From Desmodesmus armatus (taxonomy: Eukaryota; Chlorophyta; Chlorophyceae; Sphaeropleales; Scenedesmaceae), in NCBI GenBank assembly GCA_007449985.2, contig VIIQ02000773.1:62001-126000 (forward strand): 64,000 bases of DNA. The letters are read 5' to 3'. The notes beneath the pieces were generated by a model that was not told where the DNA came from, made no database searches, and saw nothing but the letters and a program-made list of their open reading frames with translations. The position numbers and the translations under genes are program-made. This document shows positions 59,201-64,000 of the stretch, one piece after another. How positions within the stretch are numbered: the stretch's first letter is position 1; every line of letters begins with the position of its first letter.

Positions 59201-61512
59201 TGCTGCTGTCTGGTGCCCCCATGCCTGCAGGGACGTATACAAGCTGCTGGCCAAGGAGTCAGACGTGACTCTTGCGCGCCAGCCACCCTTGCCAGCAGGC
59301 AGCAGCGCCAGCAGCAGCAGCAGCGGCAGCAGCGCTGATGCCAGCAGCGCCATCAGCAATGTGTGGGATGCTACAGACGCAGCAGCATCAGGCGTGTTTT
59401 CTGCCACTGCCACCACACCCGACACAGCAGATGGTGTGCTGCAGGGGGTGGATGTGTATACAGTGCACCTGAAGCCAGAGCCACTTGTGAGTACAATTCT
59501 CCAGAATGTGCAGGTCGAGCAGGGTTTTGAGTGCTGGGACAGGGTCCTGCCTGTGAAATAGCGTCTCAAGCGACACACCCTTCACAGCTAGTCCTGTCGA
59601 GGATTTTGGATCGCGGGGAAGTACACGCAGAGACAGTCGCCACACATTTATAGCAGTACCTACCTGGATTGAGGCAGGCATTCGTCGTCAGTTGCACTCA
59701 ACCCCTTTGACCCGTGTGCCTGGCTGGCCGCCTGCCATGCCGCAGGAATTTGAGCCAGCACAGTACGGCGTTATCGACCTCAGCAGGCAGCGCAGCACCC
59801 TTGACAGCAACTCCACAGCAGCAGAGGCCCCTGCAGCCCCTGACAGCACCAGCACTGGCAACAGCACCAGCAGCACTGGCGGCAGCAAGGTAGGGTACCT
59901 CAAGGTGCTGACATTTTCCTCGACGGCTCCACAGGCAGTTGCAGAGGCCCTGGTGGACATGCAGAGGGAGGCACAGCAGCAGCCGGGGGGCCAGGCCCTT
60001 GCAGGGCTGATTGTGGACCTGCGTGATAACCCTGGAGGCATTGTGGAGGCTGGTGTTGACATTGCACAGGTGCGGAGGCACGGCAGCATGGAGCTGTGTG
60101 TCGACAGAGAGACTGCATGCGTGCACATGCATGCTGGCTAGCAATCATCCGACAAGGATAGTCAAACAATGACGCTAGCACGTGTGTGTGTGTATAGGCG
60201 TGCATGAGTGGGCGGGTGCGTGTGTGTGTGTGTGTGTGTGTTCGTGTGCGTGTTTGTGCGTGGCTTTTTTGGCAGCCCAGCAGCAGTTGCGACAGAGCGA
60301 CAGGTGCCCAAGCATGCGCACGTCGATCGGCCTAGTCGGCCTAGGCGCATGCGTGAGCTGTTTGCACGTGCATTGGTCTGCTCAGTGCGGATAAGCCCAG
60401 CTGATTGCGCGGCATAGGCTTAGGCAGCTGCAGAGATCCTGGTGGACTACAAAGGGAGGCACCGAACGGTGTCTGGGACGCACATGTGGTCCGACGTGGT
60501 GCAAGTTGCATCGCTACGGCCTCCTGCCGCAAAGGATGGACTGCGCATGCGCTTGAACAGCACCGCTAGTCTCACATGCCACTCTCCCGCTCTCTCCCCA
60601 GTACCCCCCGTCCTGCACTGCCAGAGATGTGCTGCCGCATTCAGCACTGCTGGACGTGCTCCTCACGGCTGCTACGCCCTGCCTATGCATCGCGCGCACA
60701 CATGCTGCATGTGCATCGCGCGCATACATGCTGCTTATGCTTCGCGCACATGCATGCTTTGTGTGCAGCTCATGCGTACATGCTGTGTGCGCTTCATGCG
60801 CGAATATGCTGCATGCTGTGTGCAGGACTTCCTGCATGCGGGCCAGGTGCTGTGCATTGCGGTGGACAAGACCGGCCAGGAGGAGCGGGTGGTGCTACCT
60901 GAGGCACACACACTCACTGAGTTGCCACTGGTGAGGCAGCAGTATGTGCACCATTTGTAAACGTGCCTGGCGGCGTCAACACCGCACCGCTGCACCTGGG
61001 TTGTGTTCCACAGCAGTTTGCGCAGCCTGTTCTTGATATGCCACTGGTGGGGGAGCAGCAGTGCATGAAGTTAGTTGGCGGCATTAATTCAACACCGCTG
61101 CAGCTGGGCTGCAACCTTTATGATCCCTCTGTTGTGTTCGTCGCTGTCTTTGCAGGCAGTGCTGGTGAACCACTCCTCCGCCTCTACAAGTGAACTCCTG
61201 GCAGGAGCCCTGCATGACGAACTCAACGCACCCCTGATCGGCACGCCCACATACGGCAAGGGCCGTACACAGCGAGTGATTCGGCTGGCAGACGGCAAAA
61301 GCACCCTGCTGGTGTCAACCCTAAAGTACTTCACGCCACAGCACACCACGATAGACACCGTGGGGCTGCAGCCCGACGTTGTGTGCAAACCGGACGAGGT
61401 GCTGGGGCAGCAGTGGGTTGGTGGCAGCGTGGGGCAGGAGGCTGGGAGCTTGTTGGACGACCCGTGCATCAAGCTCGCTGCTGAGCGCTTTGTGGATAAA
61501 GCAGCGCTGTAG
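50228..61512 (+). CDS. ctpA: Carboxyl-terminal processing protease (S41), thylakoid-lumen type
   Basis: CtpA proteases mature the D1 protein of photosystem II by cutting its C-terminal extension in the thylakoid lumen. Eight exons: 50228-50549, 50698-50759, 51017-51139, 57698-57903, 59231-59486, 59746-60069, 60826-60930 and 61156-61512, giving 584 residues in frame. The N-terminus is two-part: a basic Ser/Pro-rich transit stretch, then a hydrophobic lumen signal (STVASLVAALLLMQQPCAA). LDDPYTRVL follows, then a PDZ domain (VVSFVVEGSPAAQAGVQQGD), LIVDLRDNPGG, and the catalytic Ser in NHSSASTSELLAGAL (Ser about 476) with Lys in TPTYGKG (about 501). The 25-residue Ser-Lys spacing equals that of the Scenedesmus enzyme. 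A Ser/Ala-rich insert in exon 5 is unusual. Intron 3 is 6.6 kb and holds an antisense gene. Plants have several paralogues, so D1 as substrate is likely but not proven. Confidence 0.88.
51938..55845 (-). CDS. Secreted Lys/Tyr-rich repeat protein, 12 exons, nested in ctpA intron 3
   Basis: The protein starts with a clean signal peptide (MSKWFVAVALLGMVALAAA) and the rest is a low-complexity repeat of KDSYYK, PEYK, SEDKYYK, AEDKYGK and YDDKYSK units. Exon 7 alone has 15 Lys and 13 Tyr in 51 residues; no Cys occurs in the mature part. Exons: 55845-55786, 55279-55238, 54994-54956, 54664-54485, 54255-54185, 53965-53872, 53663-53511, 53355-53302, 53131-53057, 52633-52481, 52339-52275, 52082-51938. 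They total 1,131 nt and 376 residues, ending YKPKY then TGA. All introns are phase 0 except two of phase 2 (after exons 5 and 11). Exons 7 and 10 are identical. Two donors are GTCAGT. No family is recognised; the composition recalls Tyr/Lys adhesive or cross-linkable wall proteins, which is inference only. It lies wholly inside, and antisense to, the protease intron. Confidence 0.85.
55846..56000 (-). promoter_or_regulatory. 5' flank of the Lys/Tyr-rich gene
   Basis: Immediately upstream of the ATG the minus strand has an A-rich leader (AGAAAGAACACCAAG then ATG) and AT-rich words such as CTACAAAAG further out. This is the likely core promoter inside the protease intron. No defined box is certain. 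Confidence 0.3.
56001..57697. other. Remainder of ctpA intron 3
   Basis: No exon is recognised apart from a degenerate direct repeat (listed separately). The acceptor CATGCCAG ends the intron at 57697. Confidence 0.4.
56787..57222 (+). repeat. Degenerate direct repeat, about 350-bp period, in ctpA intron 3
   Basis: CTACCTGGCTATGCATGAAG with GCAACCAGTCCACACC downstream (56787-56860) recurs as CTACCTGGCTGTGCACAAGG with GCAACCAGTCCACACC (57141-57222), with intervening changes. Confidence 0.65.
57880..58530 (+). repeat. Decayed tandem repeats of the exon 4 end in ctpA intron 4
   Basis: The words around the exon 4 donor (GGGAGCTCAGGTGCGCA) recur in altered form near 58065, 58330 and 58500, together with GCATGCA..GGTGGTGG stretches. 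The intron appears to have grown by duplication of the exon-intron junction. Confidence 0.55.
58531..59230. other. Rest of ctpA intron 4
   Basis: Low-complexity GTGGTGG and GCGCACAT words dominate. A 456-codon antisense open frame across 57434-58804 is a composition effect. No exon is recognised. Confidence 0.45.
60218..60245 (+). repeat. (GT)n microsatellite in ctpA intron 6
   Basis: GTGTGTGT run of about 20 bases with flanking GTGCGTG and GTTCGTG words. Confidence 0.85.
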
Positions 61513-62714
61513 AGCACCCATGAGCCAGCGTTTTGAATGGTTCACTGGTGCTGAATGGGGGGTGCACGCTTCTGCAGGAGGCAGCTTGTTGCGCAATGTT
61601 TAGTAATTGTCGAAGGTACAGCACACACCACGTTGCAGTGCTTTCGTCACTGCGGCCAGTCCGACTGGCTGGGACCATGGTGGCAGTGGGGCTACCTTTG
61701 TGTGTGCCAGCTGGTGCGTGTGTGGCTGATGGGTTGTACTGAGCAGTGTGCAGCAGCCCAAATGCACAGTGAAACTTGATCTGGGCCGTGTAGATGTGAC
61801 GCTCTTGGTACTTGCAGTTTTTGCTGGGCGCCGATGGGCTTGGGCATGATTGCAAGCCATAGTGGCACACAAGACCTTGGATCAGGCCCTTACAAAGTAG
61901 ATCAAATCACCTCACAGGCTAGGCGTATATGCTGTAATTTTCAGCAGAGGTCTTATGCCACAATGAAAGCAGGCATGCCTTGGGACCGCAACTGCAACTA
62001 GTTGAGTTGACTCAGTAAGCTGCAGTGGCTGGCCATTAGGGCTCGTATGCAGCCGCAGATGGGGCCACAGAATGGTCTGCTGACATGCTGCAGCTGCAGC
62101 CCTCCACGAGTGCCACGGCAAACAGTGCAGTCAGCTTGCAAGCGGTTGTACAGGTCAAACCCTCCCATGCTGTTCAAACCGCTCGGCTGCTGCCAGGCAT
62201 TGCGCAAACACCTCATCTGCACAGCAACGCAGAGCAACTCATGTGTTTAAAAGCATCCAATGTTTGCGGACGTTGTTGCGAAAGCCAGCCATCTGCATCA
62301 GAGCGCACGAGGTGCTACCAGAAGCCAGCATGCACTCATGCCTGACAGGTTGGAGTAGGCTATGCTGGCTCTCACTGTGCCAACTGCGGGCTAGGGTTTC
62401 CTTTCGCGCCGCACAATCCGGGTCAAGGCAAGCTACATGCACACGTCAGGTGGGGGTGCCAAGGCCAGCTGTCCTGTGCTGGCACCCTTTTCTTCTGCTG
62501 TTCGTCGTACCGGCATGCCGCGTTGATGGGCATCATGCACATCGTGATCACTGATCATGGGCATGCCCATGATGGGCAGCATGTCAGACTGTGTGCCAGT
62601 TATTGGCATGATCCCCCTACACCTGACACCCACCACCTGCAGCTACAAGGCGTGTCCTGATCAGCATGCTCAATGTGCAACAAAAACAGTGGTGCAGGAC
62701 CAGCCACACATCAC
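61513..62714. other. Intergenic, no gene recognised
   Basis: 3' flank of the protease gene. A TGTAA occurs near 61934-61938, over 400 bases from the stop, so the poly(A) site is uncertain. The remaining frames are short and unconvincing. Confidence 0.4.
62555..62572. repeat. 18-bp perfect palindrome
   Basis: TCATGGGCATGCCCATGA is its own reverse complement, in a stretch dense in CATGGGCAT words. Confidence 0.8.
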
Positions 62715-62940
62715 CTGCATAGCTTTGCTGCACTTCATCTCTGATCCCTGCCGGCAGGCCCATCAACATATCCCAGCAGGGGTTGGCAAAGAACCAGCAT
62801 CGGCGGAAGCACTGGTGCAGGATGTGCTTGCCACACTCCTGCAGCTGCTCTGCTCTGTGCTGGTCGTCTGCCAGCTGCTGGTCCCTGTTGGCCTTGTGAA
62901 GCATGCTTTGCTGCAGCAGCTTTCTCTGCCTGTGATGGAG
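62715..62940 (-). CDS. Candidate internal exon of an unrecognised protein
   Basis: A minus-strand exon lies between a GCTACAG acceptor and a GTGATG donor (phase 0 in, phase 1 out). It encodes about 75 residues: a charged helical start (HHRQRKLLQQSMLHKANRDQ), then ECGKHILHQCFRRCWFFANP and a hydrophobic DMLMGLPAG. No neighbouring exon was settled on either side, and no family is recognised. Confidence 0.3.
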
Positions 62941-64000
62941 CTGTAGCAACAGGCACACAACAGTGCCACTGAGGATCCTTCCTTGATGTTGTCATACCGT
63001 TTTGAAATTTTCAGTGGTCAGTGGACACGGGGGGCACCAGGAGGCAGCAGTGCCACTGGCCAAAATGCACATCAATTCATGATGTGTCATCAGTGGCTTA
63101 TGGTTTTCAGGGATGCCCTACAACTTAAAGTCACAAGCTTGTGGCGCTGAGCTGAGCAGTGCTCATGAGTAACTGATGCCGCTGTCTGCTCCTGTCATGC
63201 CGCTGCCGTTGACTGAAATCATGCTGCTTGTTGGCTCAGAGCTCAGCGTATCTGCTCACCCACAGCAGCGCACAAGCATCCCGTGCAATGCTATCAGACA
63301 GCTCCCTGCTGGCTGCCCTGCACCTCTCCATGGATGGGCATGTCCCCTGACAGGACAGCAAACACTGTGTAGCGCCACCCATGTGCGTCCGTTGCGCTTG
63401 ATTCAGCTGGAGCAGTGCATCAGGACAAAGCAGCAGTGCAGAAAACCCACTGTGTCAAGGCAGTGGTTTCACTACAGCTGCAGTTGCCAACTGGGATGCT
63501 GCCTTTGTGGTGTCCAAGGCAGTGGTTGCATATGCAGAGATATGCCTGCATAGTATGCAGTCACCAATCTTGCTGCTGCATGTGCTCAAAAATCAGCAAT
63601 GCAGCAATTGCTATGATAGGCTTGCAGCACCCACCCAGCATTCCATGCAGCCTTGAGCAGCTGCTGAGGTGAGCAAACCAAGCAGCAACCATGCAGCTGC
63701 TACTTGGAATTGATGCATTGTGCATCATGAAGCCCGTGCGGGGAGCCCCAACAGCGTCATCTGCCTAGATGTAGCACGCAAGTCAAAATGAATGAATGAC
63801 CTTGTTTTGTCGTGCAGCCACGTCTTTTCACTTCACACAGCACCCGCTGTCGACGCTTGCCGGTCGAACGCTGTCTGCGCCGGTCGGTCGCAGGTTGGCC
63901 GGCCATCATCTAGTGCGATCTGTGTCAATGCCTTTGGCGTGCTTCAATAAGTAATTTCAACGGACTGTCGCTGTTGTGCATGCACCCTTGGAACAGTGCT
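62941..64000. other. No gene recognised at the right end
   Basis: Short frames only; nothing with family resemblance or paired splice sites. Confidence 0.4.

Overview
The window is nuclear DNA of a eukaryotic green alga, most likely a chlorophyte; class and species cannot be set from sequence alone. The signs are: genes split by many short GT-AG introns; moderately GC-rich DNA full of CAG/CTG and TGCATGC words; TGTAA poly(A) signals of the green-algal type; a thylakoid-lumen C-terminal processing protease with a two-part targeting sequence; a plant-type proton-pump-interactor homologue; and an AP2-domain regulator. No operons, CRISPR arrays, rRNA or tRNA genes were recognised. Exon coordinates were worked out by hand from splice sites and reading-frame phase.

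Layout. (1) 0.8-2.1 kb, minus: reading frames resembling a ribosome-inactivating protein (rRNA N-glycosidase fold), split over two frames; a signal-peptide exon lies upstream at 3.1-3.4 kb. (2) 5.9-30.3 kb, plus: one giant secreted cysteine-rich gene of GCC2/GCC3 (ephrin-receptor-like) repeats. I assembled 34 exons that stay in frame from ATG to stop (about 3,413 residues). It holds a near-exact 3,609-bp tandem duplication, a chimeric exon 27, and a 4.9-kb intron containing an antisense multi-exon gene fragment, C-rich tracts and a 221-bp tandem array that carries copies of the next splice acceptor. (3) 30.3-36.0 kb: repeat-rich intergenic DNA with minisatellites, palindromes and dispersed repeats. 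(4) 36.1-38.2 kb, minus: AP2-domain, Gln-rich transcription factor with a GC-AG intron. (5) 39.7-45.3 kb, plus: proton-pump-interactor-like coiled-coil protein with a C-terminal membrane anchor, 11 exons. (6) 47.1-50.0 kb, minus: ZIP-family metal transporter. (7) 50.2-61.5 kb, plus: CtpA-type S41 protease, 8 exons, divergent from the ZIP gene. (8) 51.9-55.8 kb, minus: a 12-exon gene for a secreted Lys/Tyr-rich, Cys-free repeat protein, nested antisense in intron 3 of the protease. (9) 61.5-64.0 kb: mostly featureless, with one candidate exon.

There is no single pathway. Two themes recur: secreted repeat proteins built from symmetric exons (the Cys-rich giant and the Lys/Tyr-rich protein), and repeat-driven remodelling of introns. 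The most unusual items are the nested Lys/Tyr-rich protein, the splice-acceptor-bearing tandem array with its flanking rearrangements, and the algal RIP-like gene.
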